NCBI GenBank assembly: GCA_022266195.1
Contig: WHVY01000001.1
Coordinates: forward strand, 1,054,001 to 1,118,000
Direction: 5' to 3'
DNA from: Tetranychus cinnabarinus
Lineage: Eukaryota; Arthropoda; Arachnida; Trombidiformes; Tetranychidae
Length of the DNA stretch: 64,000 nucleotides
The notes under the pieces are model-generated. The model did not search any database. It was given only the letters and a program-made list of their open reading frames with translations, and was not told where the DNA came from. The stretch's first letter is position 1. The number at the start of each line of letters is the position of its first letter. The translations under genes were made by a program, and so were the position numbers. Of this stretch, positions 24,345-34,914 are shown piece by piece.

Positions 24345-27300
24345 ATTACAGGCTTGAGAGGAAACCTTCCCATATTATCATCAAGGGTATCATAGGATCT
24401 CATGAAGTGTCCATTTTATATGATCCAGGTTCAAATATTACATTGGTTGATAAGAAACTATTGAAACTATTAAAAGTAAAAACTATCAAATCAAATCGAT
24501 TGAATTATTCAACCATTTCAGGTGAAGGTGAAATCTCAAGTCTGGCGAAATTAAACTTAATGATTGGCCAAATCAAGAATCTTGTTTTTGTTTATGTAAC
24601 TGAATTAGATGGAATAGACATTATTTTAGGATTAGATAATATTTGGTTATTCAAACTCAATTGTGACTCTAATTATTTGATTAATCAGAACATCGATGTT
24701 AAGAGTAAACCAAAGAAGCCAAAAATAATCAAACTACTTACACAAGCAAGTAACAGAATAAGCAACCATTTATGTTTTGAAACAAAATTTAATCAAAGAG
24801 ATATTGAAGTGAACAGTGAAATCATTAAGCTATTGAGAAAATATGAACTTGTTTTCGCTGAAGATAAGTTTGATGTTGGTCGTATCAATAGCGATGAATG
24901 TATTATCGAATTGAACTCAAATATTCCAATCAATTCCAAACCATACCGTGCTTCATTGATACATCAGGACAGAATAAACGAAGAGATAAGAAAATTACTA
25001 TCAGTTGGATTTATTAGACCATCACATTCTCCTTATGCATCTCCAGTAACTTTAGCTTACAAGAAAGAAGACAAAGATAAAACACGATTTTGTATTGATT
25101 TCCGTAAACTGAATGAAGTAGTTGTCACTGATAGTTATCCAATGCCACGGATCGACGATATTCTTGATAAGTTACATGGTAGGAAATATTTCAGTGTTTT
25201 TGATATTAAATCAGGGTTTTGGCATGTTCCAGTGAATGTAAATGACATTCATAAAACCGCATTCATCACTCAATTCGGCCATTATGAATGGTGTGTTATG
25301 CCATTTGGATTTAAAAATGCACCAGCAATATTTCAAAGAGCTATTAGGAACATTTTAGAAAAATATGAACTTATTAATTTTTGTCACAACTATATTGATG
25401 ACATTATCATATTTTCCTATGATCTTGAAACACATATTGAGCATATTGAAGCACTGTTATCAGCCATGAGATGTGAGAACGTGAAATTGAATTTTGACAA
25501 GTCTGAGCTGATTCAACTGAAAGTTAATTATCTTGGCCATCAAATAAGTTTGAATGAAATAAGGCCACTCCATAGTAATATTACTTCCATAACCAATCTG
25601 AATCCTCCGAAAACTTTGACTGAATTGAAAAGATTCCTTGGTAAAATCAATTATAATCGGAAATTTATTAAGAACATAACTGAAATATTAGAGCCATTAC
25701 ATAAGTTACTGCGGAAAGACGTTAAATATGAATGGAGTGTTGAATGCCAGAACTCGTTTGAAATGATAAAATCACTACTGACGTCCGAACCAGTATTAAA
25801 AATGTTTAATCCTAATGAAGAGCTCATCTTGGAAACAGATGCAAGTCGTATTGGGATAGGTGCAGTATTGAAACAATATGATGAAGAAAAGAAGCTGCAT
25901 CCTATTGGTTATTTTTCCAAAAAGTTAACTAATTATCAATTGAATTATCCAGTCACAGAATTGGAATGTTTAGCGGTGGTAGAGGCCATCAAATACTGGC
26001 ATCATTATTTATTTTCACGCAAGTTCATCGTAATAACTGATCATATTGCCCTCAAAGCCATCAGAAAGATAAAAAACCCAAATTCCAGGTTATTCACTTG
26101 GGCATTTTATTTAGCTCAATATGACTTTGAAATAAGATACAGACCTGGAAAAGAGAATCTGGAAGCTGATTATCTTTCAAGGGAACCGATCTTAGACTTT
26201 GAAAACAATTATCCAATTAAAACGATGAATTTCATTAGTTGCGATGAAATTAGAAATGCACAGGAAGAAAATTTGGCCATGAACGATTTCATTGATGAAA
26301 ATGGTTTGAAGTACAAATTGGATAAAAAAGGTATTAAGAAAATAATTATACCTGAATCCATCAGATTGAAGTTACTTGAATCAGTCCATCAACAATTCGG
26401 TCATCTTGGAGCACGAAAAATGATTACTGTTTTGTCTTGGAAATATTCTTGGAAAGGTATGACCAATGACGTTATCATTTTTGTTGCGAATTGTGTACCA
26501 TGTCAATTGGGTAAAACAAAAAGGATAAAAACTATTGGCACTTTGGGACAATTCGGTCCACCGAAATCTCCTTTTGATATTGTTTCAATTGATACAATTT
26601 GTGGTTTATCAAAGTATAAATCAAAAAAATGCTACATTCATTTAGCTATTGACCATTTCACTCGATTCACTTGGGCAATTGCCTCATCTCATCAGACAGT
26701 GTCTGAATTCAAAATTCTTATCAATAATGTCATGAAAATTGGTAAACCTAATATTATTTTGGCTGATCAATATACAGCTCTAACTTCACAAGAATTTCTT
26801 GATTATTTGAATGGATTCAATATTATTATTAATTTTATTCCAAAATCTTCTCCACAATGCAATGGTATATGTGAAAGGGTTGGAAACACAATTATCGACA
26901 AAATTAGGGTCAAAATGATCTCAAATAATTATCATTATTCTTGGGTCAAATATTTACAAAAATCAGTATTTGAATACAACCACAGTCCACATGATGTGAC
27001 GGGATTCACACCTTTTTATTTATTAGATGGCACTAAGCCTGAACATTGTGAAAATGTTGATTTCCCAGAATTAGAAAGAGCAAGAGAAATTGCTAAGTTA
27101 AACTGTTCAAAATACCACGAAAAGAATGCAAAATTATTCAATGAAAAACATGTTGATCATGAATTTAAACCTAACGATTTGGTTTATATGAAGAATCTAA
27201 GTGGCATCAACAAAAGGAAACTTGACATGAACTATTTTGGACCTTTCCGAGTAATCAGTAAAGATTCTGATAATATTTATACTATCAGTAAATCAGAAAA

Positions 27301-27376
27301 TCCATTCCAATCGGAACAAATACATGCTAAGCATTTGGTTCTGAGCTCGTTATCTGAAAGTTCCAATGTTACCTAA
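24341..27376 (+). CDS. pol: Pol polyprotein: PR-RT-RNase H-IN
   Basis: The enzyme polyprotein, made as a Gag-Pol fusion after the -1 slip. The frame is also open upstream to an ATG at 24,284, which overlaps gag and is probably not used. Protease: an aspartic-protease-like strand with D-P-G at 24,422-24,430 where DTG or DSG is expected. Reverse transcriptase: RFCIDFRKLN, SVFDIKSGFWH and the catalytic YIDD at 25,391-25,402. RNase H: ETDAS (Asp at 25,838), TELE and a later DHIALKAI segment. Integrase: H-X4-H...C-X2-C zinc domain, then a DDE triad with Asp at 26,591, Asp at 26,765 and Glu at 26,873 (NGICERVGN), and a C-terminal GPF at 27,239-27,247. There are no internal stops. The stop TAA is 21 bp before the 3' LTR. 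Confidence 0.92.
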   Translation: MNYRLERKPSHIIIKGIIGSHEVSILYDPGSNITLVDKKLLKLLKVKTIKSNRLNYSTISGEGEISSLAKLNLMIGQIKNLVFVYVTELDGIDIILGLDNIWLFKLNCDSNYLINQNIDVKSKPKKPKIIKLLTQASNRISNHLCFETKFNQRDIEVNSEIIKLLRKYELVFAEDKFDVGRINSDECIIELNSNIPINSKPYRASLIHQDRINEEIRKLLSVGFIRPSHSPYASPVTLAYKKEDKDKTRFCIDFRKLNEVVVTDSYPMPRIDDILDKLHGRKYFSVFDIKSGFWHVPVNVNDIHKTAFITQFGHYEWCVMPFGFKNAPAIFQRAIRNILEKYELINFCHNYIDDIIIFSYDLETHIEHIEALLSAMRCENVKLNFDKSELIQLKVNYLGHQISLNEIRPLHSNITSITNLNPPKTLTELKRFLGKINYNRKFIKNITEILEPLHKLLRKDVKYEWSVECQNSFEMIKSLLTSEPVLKMFNPNEELILETDASRIGIGAVLKQYDEEKKLHPIGYFSKKLTNYQLNYPVTELECLAVVEAIKYWHHYLFSRKFIVITDHIALKAIRKIKNPNSRLFTWAFYLAQYDFEIRYRPGKENLEADYLSREPILDFENNYPIKTMNFISCDEIRNAQEENLAMNDFIDENGLKYKLDKKGIKKIIIPESIRLKLLESVHQQFGHLGARKMITVLSWKYSWKGMTNDVIIFVANCVPCQLGKTKRIKTIGTLGQFGPPKSPFDIVSIDTICGLSKYKSKKCYIHLAIDHFTRFTWAIASSHQTVSEFKILINNVMKIGKPNIILADQYTALTSQEFLDYLNGFNIIINFIPKSSPQCNGICERVGNTIIDKIRVKMISNNYHYSWVKYLQKSVFEYNHSPHDVTGFTPFYLLDGTKPEHCENVDFPELERAREIAKLNCSKYHEKNAKLFNEKHVDHEFKPNDLVYMKNLSGINKRKLDMNYFGPFRVISKDSDNIYTISKSENPFQSEQIHAKHLVLSSLSESSNVT

Positions 27377-27387
27377 CCATCAACCAC

Positions 27388-27397
27388 AGGCGGGGGA
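27388..27397 (+). other. Polypurine tract (plus-strand primer)
   Basis: AGGCGGGGGA lies directly against the 3' LTR TG. It is the expected position and, apart from one C, the expected composition of the RNase H-resistant primer for plus-strand DNA synthesis. Confidence 0.7.
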
Positions 27398-27640
27398 TGT
27401 AACTTCGGTTTTCAGAGAAAGTAATTTAGATTATTATAATATCTTCTTTCCTTCATTTAACCAGGATATCATTGAAACAATGTTTAACAATTGAAAAATA
27501 GAAAGATCATTTTGAGTATCTAACAATAAGTAGATGAAAAAGGTTTCACTTTTAGTTGATTTTCTTGTGTTCCTTAAAATAAAGTATTTTGACCGTTTTT
27601 CTGATCTTATTTCAGTACTGAAATTACTACCCGAGTTACA
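27398..27640 (+). repeat. 3' LTR of gypsy element
   Basis: This 243-bp copy of the 5' LTR shows no mismatch by eye. AATAAA at 27,578-27,583 is the probable polyadenylation signal for the element's transcript. Confidence 0.95.
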
Positions 27641-27644
27641 TATA

Positions 27645-29420
27645 TTATCACATTATTTTCACTCAAATTGTTTCCTTCCCAATCCAATATAATACAATCA
27701 GCAAATCATTTCTTTTCGTGGCTTTCATTTCAAATCTCTATTATTGTAAATAAAAGGCAAAGCAAGAGAAGAAAAAAAATGGATAAAAAAGAAAGAAGAT
27801 TGAAAAGAAAATCTCATTTTCATGATGAAATTTCATTTAATACTTTTACATCAACAACTTGTTTAAGGTGAATACTTTTACTTACCTTTTCCCTCTAATC
27901 TCATTGATTCATCATGTTTATGGTATTTGGATGATTTTTCATCCCATTTTCACCTTTACAATCATCATGGGCCATCATCAACATCATTATCACCACCATT
28001 ATAACTGTAATTGTAATCATCATTTGAAAGGATTTACAATGGAAATCTTTTCTTTTGCTTTCATCTTAACGATGAGAAAAGTAAATGGACTTCAATTGAA
28101 CCAATTTGTCGACCATATTTTGTGTGTTCACCTTTCAAATGGAACCTTTGATTATTTAATTTACTGTCCATTTTGATGATCCTTTTTGCCATTCATTCAA
28201 TCTCGACAGATAAACTGATCAACAACTGATACACTTTAATGGAAACTCAATTTTACCATTCAACCCAAAATTGAACTCAAATTTGTTTACCAACATTAAC
28301 TTTCCCAACAATGAATCCAAAGTTGAGATAAAAAATTATTCCAGAAAATGCGTTATTCAATATTTACTGTTGAAAGATAAAAATAACAATTGCAAGCTTA
28401 TTTTCCTTCTCTCTTCACTCTTGCAATTGATAAAAACATGAAAAGAGCAAATAAATGATGGTCAAAGGAATTGATTCAGTTGTTCTGAAAGTTCTTCAAG
28501 ATATTAGACGAAAATTTGTATACAATTTTTTCCCTTGTTTTCCTTGTTTACACTAAACTTCACTAAATAATTGCATATTTTACTTGCATTTACTTGGTTC
28601 AATTTCAAATTGATTGTTGACTGAATAAATAGAAACCAAGAATAACATTCATTTTTCATTTGCTGCTTCATGGTTTCGATACATAATGGTTTAACAAGAA
28701 AAGAAGAAAAAAGTTTTTCTGTTTCAGCGAATCTGGTTAGACAGTCTTTTCGAGGATCAAGAGGTTCTATTGAAGTTCAAGAATGTGAACATTGGATTGC
28801 ATTAATGATTGTGTTTTGTTGAAATCAAGAGTTGCGAGAAAATTTACGATAAATTTTGATTTACTGATTTATTTTCATTGACATTTTTCATGGATTCTGA
28901 TGATTCATTTTCATTGATTTTAGTTCTCGTTTTTAATCGTTTGCTTGTATTTATTGCAATTCAGTCTTTTTTGACTGCTTCTTGACTCAATCAATAATTT
29001 GAACTTGAAATTGAGACTTTTGTCTTGTTAAAGAGTTGTCTTCACTTTGCAAGTCTAGTTGGTAAGGATGAAATTAAATTGTCTGATAATTGATTAAACG
29101 TCGAGATGAAACTTGAGATGTTTCATGATATTGGAAAAGCATTAATTGAGTTTACTCTATTGATTTTACCATTTAACTTACTGTTTATCGATCAAAAAAT
29201 TCAATGTATAACATTCACTCTATTCATTGAATTTATTGAACAAAGTGTCGATGTTTTTACTTTGACCTTTTCACATTTCAATTTAATCACGAAATACAGA
29301 AATGCATTGAAATACATTGTGCGACATGCGATGAGCTTTGACGGTGCTGGGTCTTTATGGGTAGCAAGTTGACTACATTAATAACATTTTATAAGTTCAG
29401 TCGAAGGGACTCGAAATAGA
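27645..29420. other. Spacer between gypsy element and receptor array
   Basis: AT-rich DNA with short His- or Phe-rich open frames and no recognisable gene. The right end, from about 29,330 (TTGACGGTGCTGGGTC), is already part of the duplicated 3' flank that recurs beyond receptor copies 2 and 3. Confidence 0.6.
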
Positions 29421-30548
29421 TTAAATACTTCCTTCAACCAATGATGGTAATGACAGTACAACAGTTAGGGTTGTAGAGGCGAGCGATGTTGCGAAAGTTG
29501 GTGTTATTAGAGAAATTTTGAGAAAGGAAAAGCCGACATTCGATTGTTCAATGCGATCAAGAAACAGATGAACCTAAAATGAGAAAATATTAATAGAAAA
29601 CAATAGAAGATAGAAATAGCTTTTATTCAATAAAGGACTTACATCATTGTTGACTTGGAATGAATGCTTTCCATATGATAGTGGATAAACTTCATCGAAA
29701 CTTTTGTAGGAAAGATGATGAATATATATCATGTTCCAGATGACCAATAACAAGTAAGTGAATCGCCATACAAAGAGAATCAATTTATTTATACTGAACT
29801 CGTTCCAAAATTGGACAAAGAAAATGAAATTTGCCATTGTTAAGAAGGCGAAGAAGATCGCTATTGGAAATCTTAGAAACGAATCCATTTTCTCGGTAAT
29901 GACAGCAGCAATGCTATACATTGAACGCGCTTCTCGAATTTTCTCTAAAGTTAAATCGCGTCTGTCAATGGTTTTAAGTAAACGTATGTGCTCTTCAACA
30001 GTGAGCCAGCATGCATGAATATGGAGACAAGATTCAACAACAAATTGAAAGTACAACGGATGGGTTACAAGAGAAACGGCTTTTATCAGACCAAAAGTTA
30101 GGCTTTTCCAGAAATGAACATAATCTTCCGAATCGTGGATGATCGCAATAAAACTATGCAAAACAGCCATCAAGATGCACTGCACAATATACATGATAAA
30201 CAGACACGAATAAAGACGTCGAATTTTAGTGAAGTGACGATAAACTCTCGCATTGCCCAGGTTGCATCGCGTTTGATTTTCAAATAACTCAATCAAATCG
30301 ATATATTGCCACCGCTTTGACCGTAATGTTACAAACCAAAGTATCTTTGAAATCAAGTTTGCATGGCGAAAGAGCAGATGAAACTTTTCGAACACATTGC
30401 TTGTTTCGGCTGTCGAAGTATCACAGTACATCAAGTAAATGGATGCAGAGATGAGTAGCAAATGCATAAAGGTGAGCTTCTTGCCTTCAAGCCGCATCAT
30501 CCATGCAAATACACCGATAGGTTTAGAACTTGAAAAATGGCCAAACAT
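29421..30548 (-). CDS. Gustatory-receptor-type chemoreceptor, copy 1
   Basis: A predicted 352-aa multi-pass membrane receptor. Exon 1 is 30,548-29,643 (302 codons) and exon 2 is 29,573-29,421 (50 codons plus TAA). The 69-nt intron has a GTAAGT donor and TTTTAG acceptor, phase 0, at the same place in all four copies. The protein shows several hydrophobic segments, a conserved HIHACWLTVEEH stretch, a charged loop with KIREARSMYSIAAVITEKMD, and a last exon ending in a hydrophobic helix. A single short C-terminal exon and a length near 350 aa fit the 7tm_7 chemoreceptor family, whose members are thought to act as ligand-gated channels in sensory neurons. Compared with copies 2-4 the usual start codon is lost; the ATG used here lies about six codons downstream. 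The family call is by pattern, not by search, and the ligand is unknown. Confidence 0.75.
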
Positions 30549-30820
30549 GGTAGTAATTTTGGAACGAATATTATCTCCTAGATTATATAACTATAACTGT
30601 ATTTTTAAGATTAGATAGATTAGTAAACGAATATTGATGGAATAAATTTTACTTGACGCGCTAGCTAAAGTTGGACATTAACTAATTTGAGTGCGCATCT
30701 GTTACAGGTAGTATGTATAACTACAGATCAATGAAATAAATTTAGTCTTTCTAAAGTTGCAATCAATCATCAATTTAAGAAATTAAAAATTCGTAACACT
30801 AATCAATTGATTGAACAAGC

Positions 30821-30829
30821 TTTATATTT
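30821..30829 (-). promoter_or_regulatory. TATA-like element upstream of receptor copy 1
   Basis: Minus-strand CCAAATATAAAG about 275 bp upstream of the ATG, followed by ATCAATTGATTAGTGT. The same block occurs upstream of copies 2 and 3 and, degenerate, of copy 4. It may be the core promoter, or simply duplicated flank. The start of transcription has not been shown. Confidence 0.4.
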
Positions 30830-32149
30830 GGATTCACGCTGCTTCATTCGCATTCAATTTTCATTTTCATTTAAAAATGCTCTTCGATTCAGTTTGGTCA
30901 AACTGAAAAGCTAAAGCTGGGGAAGTAAATTGATCTTACTTTCCTGACAATACAATGTTATTATTTTCAGGGTTACAAAAAGTTTCGAAAGTTTCCAGAA
31001 AAAGTTTGACAATAGAAGCAACAGCATGATCCAATGACGGATGAGGCAACTGTGTTTAGATAATAATAGAGGAGGCAACGAACATGGCTGAACTTTTCTT
31101 TTCACTGAATATGTTAAATGCAAGCCACATTTAAAGACTCAAATTCCGGATGAAAAAAACATCGTCAATGGGAAAAACAAAAAATAATATAAAATCTCGG
31201 TCTACAAACGAACGAAATGTAATAGAAGTTTAAACTCAGATAGCGATTTTATCAAAAGACTTCGATCAGAGTAATTTTTTATAGTTCCGGTTTTTATACC
31301 CCTAAAAGCTCTTCCGGTCATGTAGTCAAATCATGGCTTACAGGCCGTTTGAAAATGTTCCTTAGAATCTTTTGATTTGGCCACAATTTTTACACAAAAA
31401 TTTGATGACTTTTATATTGTACGTATTCATGACTTAGGTGAACACGAAAGTTTCTGCCGTCTTTAAGTGGATTAATTTCAAACAATATGTACAAATTAGT
31501 AAAATTTCTTCAAATTATTCGATTTTTTCTAAAATATTAAATCAATTTTCTCCAGCAAATTGCAGCAAATTTCATGACCAAAACATTGATTAACATGCTA
31601 TAATTTTGATTGAATTTAATTATCATTTATCGAAATTTTTGATCTTTTTAAAAATGATGGAGAATCAAAATTGCGAAAAATTAACATCGATCGATAGCTT
31701 TTATTTTCATATAATCTTTAATGAAAATTTACAAATTTTAATCATTGCTACTAGATAATTATTTAATTTAATTGCTGATAAATTATGCTTTTCTGACTAT
31801 TTTCGGGTAGGATTTTTATTTGAATCTCAAAAAAATGAAATATCCTTTCAATATAATGATTTACTGAAATAGTGCATATAATGTCACGGGACTCTTATTC
31901 AAGACATCACAATAGAGAGCAGCTTTTGTTTGACGGATCAAGATCAACTCAGAACAGAAAAAAATTGTAAATTTGAGTTGCAAGAGATTTTTATTTGTTT
32001 TTTGAAATTGTGTGCATCATTGTTGTTCGAATGTACAATATACGATTACAGAGATAAATTTTGATGGTGCCGGGTCATTGTAATAGGTTTGTAAATTGGC
32101 TACAGTAATAACTTTTTTTATATTCAATCGAAGTGACTCGATAAGGAGA
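30830..32149. other. Duplicated spacer between receptor copies 1 and 2
   Basis: No gene. About 30,830-31,470 and 31,930-32,040 align with the DNA upstream of copy 2 (for example the paired blocks at 31,000-31,200 and 33,690-33,920), showing that each unit was copied with its 5' flank. The segment between roughly 31,490 and 31,930 has no obvious partner and may be an old insertion without visible terminal repeats. Confidence 0.6.
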
Positions 32150-33295
32150 TTAAATACTTTCTTCAATCAATGATGGTAATGACAATACAAATGTTAGGGT
32201 TGCAGAGGCAAGTGATGTTACAAAAGTCGGTGTTATTAAAGAGATTTTGAGAAATGAAAAGCCGACATTCGATTGTCCAATACGATCGAGAAAAAGATGA
32301 ATCTGAAGTGGAAAAATAGAAACGAAAGAAAGTGAGAAATAGTTTTTGGTCAATACAAGACTTACCTCATTATTGACTTGGAATGGATTCTTTCCATATG
32401 AAAGTGAATAAAGTTCATCGAAACTTTTGTGTGAAAGATAATGAATATATATCATGTTCGAGATGACCAATGCCAAGACAGTACATCGCCATACAAAGCG
32501 AATCAATTTATCTAGACTGAGCTCAGTCCAAAATTGGACAAAGAAAATGAAATTTGCCATGATGTAGAAGCCGAAAAAAATCGCTATTGGAAATCTTAAG
32601 AATGAATCCATTCTCTCGGTGATGACAGCAGCAATGCTATACATTGAACGCACTTTTCGAATTTTCTCGATGGTCAAAGCACGCCTGTCAATGTTTTTAA
32701 GCAAACATATTTGTTCATCAACAGTTAGCCAACATGCATGAATGTGTAGACAACACTCAATAATCAATTGAGTGTACAACTGGTAAATGCAAATAAAGAC
32801 TGCTTTTAACAGACCAAAAGTTAAGCTTTTCCCGAAATTAACATAATCGTTCGTACCGTAAAGAATCATGATGGGTCTATAAAAAACAGTAATGAAGATA
32901 GTCTGCACAACAAACATGATGCATAAAGGCACAAAAATACGACGAACTTTAGTTGAGTGACGATAAACTCTCTCATTGCCCAGAATGCATCGCGTTTGAT
33001 TTTCAAATAAGTCAACCAACTCTGTATATTGCCACCGCTTTGACCGTAATGTTACAAGCCAAAGTATCTTTGAAATCAAGTTTCCATAGCGAAAAATTAG
33101 ATGAATTTTTTGCAACTTACTGCTTGTATTGGCTTCCATAATATCAGTGTAAATCAAGTAAATAGCTGCAGAGATGAGTAGCAAATGTATTAAGCGAAGC
33201 TTTTTACCTTCAAGTTGCATCATCCATGCAAAAACACCGATAGGTCTAGAACTTGTAGAATGGCCATTTAGATCAGTAATGCAAATTGGAGGCAT
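32150..33295 (-). CDS. Gustatory-receptor-type chemoreceptor, copy 2
   Basis: A predicted 360-aa membrane receptor, intact. Exon 1 is 33,295-32,366 (310 codons from ATG CCT CCA) and exon 2 is 32,302-32,150 (50 codons plus TAA). The intron is 63 nt (GTAAG...TTCAG, phase 0). The conserved segments match copies 1, 3 and 4: PIGVFAWMMQLEGKK near the N-terminus, HIHACWLTVDEQ, KIRKVRSMYSIAAVITERMD, SLSYGKNPFQVNNE at the end of exon 1, and the LDRIGQSNVGFSFLKISLI start of exon 2. Because this intron is a multiple of three with no stop, an unspliced transcript would also encode a full receptor with a 21-residue insertion before the last helix. The family assignment is by pattern and the ligand is unknown. 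Confidence 0.77.
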   Translation of the reverse strand: MPPICITDLNGHSTSSRPIGVFAWMMQLEGKKLRLIHLLLISAAIYLIYTDIMEANTSSKLQKIHLIFRYGNLISKILWLVTLRSKRWQYTELVDLFENQTRCILGNERVYRHSTKVRRIFVPLCIMFVVQTIFITVFYRPIMILYGTNDYVNFGKSLTFGLLKAVFICIYQLYTQLIIECCLHIHACWLTVDEQICLLKNIDRRALTIEKIRKVRSMYSIAAVITERMDSFLRFPIAIFFGFYIMANFIFFVQFWTELSLDKLIRFVWRCTVLALVISNMIYIHYLSHKSFDELYSLSYGKNPFQVNNEVSLVLTKNYFSLSFVSIFPLQIHLFLDRIGQSNVGFSFLKISLITPTFVTSLASATLTFVLSLPSLIEESI

Positions 33296-33521
33296 TTTGT
33301 GAAGCAAATATTAAATAATTGTAAGAATATGTAAATTAGTGAACGGATATTGATGAAATGAATCGTAATTAAAACGCATTAGTCGAACTGGATATTGGCT
33401 AGTTTAAGTGCGCATTCACGTTTAATTACAGATCAATGAAAAAAATCGAGCAATTCTGAACTTTCAATCAATCATTTTAAGAAATGAAAACTTTGAACAC
33501 TAATCAATTGATAACAAAAAC

Positions 33522-33530
33522 TTTATATTT
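33522..33530 (-). promoter_or_regulatory. TATA-like element upstream of receptor copy 2
   Basis: Minus-strand CCAAATATAAAG about 230 bp upstream of the ATG, in the same context as at copies 1 and 3 (GTGAATCC before it, ATCAATTGATTAGTG after it). Confidence 0.4.
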
Positions 33531-34092
33531 GGATTCACGCTGTTTCTGTCGCATTCAATTTTAATTTCAAAAATACTCTTTAAGGCAGCTTTTGTAAACC
33601 AAAGACTGAAAAGTTCAAGCTAGGGAAGTAAACTGACCTTACTTTCCTCACAATCTAATGTTAAATTCAACTTTCAGAGTTATCAAAAATTTTGAAAGTT
33701 TCCAAACAAAGTATAACAATAGAAGCAACAGAATGATATAATGACGAATGAGGCAACTATGTTTAGATATTAACAGAGAATGGAACGAGCATGACTGAAC
33801 TTTTCTTTTCACTGACGAGAGTATGTTAAATGCAAGCCACATTTAAAGACTCAAATTCCCAATGAAAAAAATTATCGTCAATAGGAAAAACAAAAAATAA
33901 TATAAAATCTCGGTCCTCAAACTAACAAATGGTGTAAAAGTTCGAACTTATAATAGAAAGTTATTTTGTCAAAAACCGTCGACGAGAGTGATTTTTCATG
34001 ATTGCAGTTTTATTACACCTAGAAGCTCTTCAGGTTATGTATTTAAATCATAGCTATTAGGCTGTTTGAAAATTTTCATTAGAATCCTTTTA
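33531..34092. other. Duplicated 5' flank of receptor copy 2
   Basis: No gene. It aligns with the flank of copy 1 (about 30,830-31,375), including the block around 33,690-33,840 that is also found upstream of copy 4. It is interrupted at 34,092 by a mariner-like insertion, after which the alignment to the copy 1 flank resumes. Confidence 0.6.
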
Positions 34093-34914
34093 TTAGGTTG
34101 TAAACAAAGTTCTGATACTTTTGATACACTCTTAATTCAAAATGATTGTTTAATTGCGAAAATAAATTTTATTTCTTTGATTTTTATAACAACAATAAAG
34201 TGAGATCTTAGCTATCATTTAAACTCATTTAACGGTGAAAAAATTGAATAATGCCCTCAAATCACAATTTAATCGTTCATCCTTTTTTGGCATTTTTCAA
34301 CAATTTAATTTAATCAATGAATTTGCTTATTAAATGATCGAATATCGAAGAGAAATTTTCATCAATCTGAAGCTTGAAATCCAAAGAATTTATTGTGCAA
34401 AAATGTGCACTTTAATCACTAGCATTGTCCAATTAATTTGATTAATTACCAGTTTTAAAGCCGATTTTTCGACAATTTTCTATGGGACTTTCTTATGTGA
34501 TTTTTATCGAAAATGCGCAAAAATCTCTTCTATGACAATTCAATGTTAAATCGAATTTTGATTTTTCATGAATAATTAAAGAATGCTAATGATTGAAAAA
34601 TTGTAAATCATTGGATGAATTATCTAGATTTCAAGGTTTGGATTGATACTAATTTTGATTCGATATTCGATTATTTTCCGATCAAAATAAATAATTAAAC
34701 TTGATTGTTGAAAATCAAAAAAATTACGAGTTGATTGAATTAAAATTTAAGTGCGTTAATCAACCTTTTTAGTGATGAAAATTGATTTGAATTAAAGCTT
34801 AGAGTTGATTTAATTATTGATATTAAAAACAAAAAATCAAACTTAATTCTAAAAATTTAATGATATTTTAAATTGAGCTGTATTGAGAGTATCAGAAGTT
34901 TGTTTACAACCTAA
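34093..34914. mobile_element. Non-autonomous mariner-like element
   Basis: An 822-bp insertion with inverted ends starting TTAGGTTGTAAACAAA at the left and the reverse complement at the right, flanked by TA at 34,091-34,092 and 34,915-34,916. The TA duplication and TTAGG termini are characteristic of Tc1/mariner elements. The ends match over roughly 25 bp with scattered mismatches, then diverge. No transposase frame survives. The flank of copy 1 preserves the uninterrupted sequence (around 31,371-31,390), which confirms an insertion into an already duplicated unit. Confidence 0.75.

Larger units (their letters stand above)
23189..27640 (+). mobile_element. Complete Ty3/gypsy LTR retrotransposon
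   Basis: A full-length 4,452-bp element: 243-bp LTRs, a leader with a tRNA-like primer site, gag, and pol in the order protease, reverse transcriptase, RNase H, integrase, then a purine tract and the 3' LTR. Protease-RT-RH-IN order and a GPF motif at the integrase C-terminus place it in Ty3/gypsy rather than copia. There is no env-like frame. By eye the LTRs show no difference and neither gag nor pol has an internal stop or frameshift, so the insertion is recent and possibly still active. Two oddities are D-P-G at the protease active site and a stretched zinc knuckle in Gag. The element lies about 1.8 kb from the 3' end of the receptor array, in the opposite orientation to it. Confidence 0.95.
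23185..27644 (+). repeat. TATA target-site duplication of the gypsy element
   Basis: The four bases TATA at 23,185-23,188 and at 27,641-27,644 directly flank the two LTRs. A 4-bp duplication is usual for Ty3/gypsy integrases. The flanks are themselves AT alternations, so the match is only modest evidence on its own. Confidence 0.6.

Noticed and set aside
27859..28176. 105-codon open frame with a His-rich run
   Set aside because: No ATG at its start, low-complexity His/Phe content and no neighbouring splice or promoter context.
29758..30018. Plus-strand open frame opposite receptor copy 1 (and a similar one at 32,953-33,141)
   Set aside because: Antisense shadow of conserved receptor exons.
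30911..31123. Minus-strand hydrophobic frame, similar to one at 33,648-33,842, upstream of receptor copies 1 and 2
   Set aside because: Similarity follows from duplication of the whole flank. The ATG present at copy 2 is out of frame at copy 1 because of a 5-nt indel, and the related sequence at copy 4 has a stop, so there is no sign of coding constraint.
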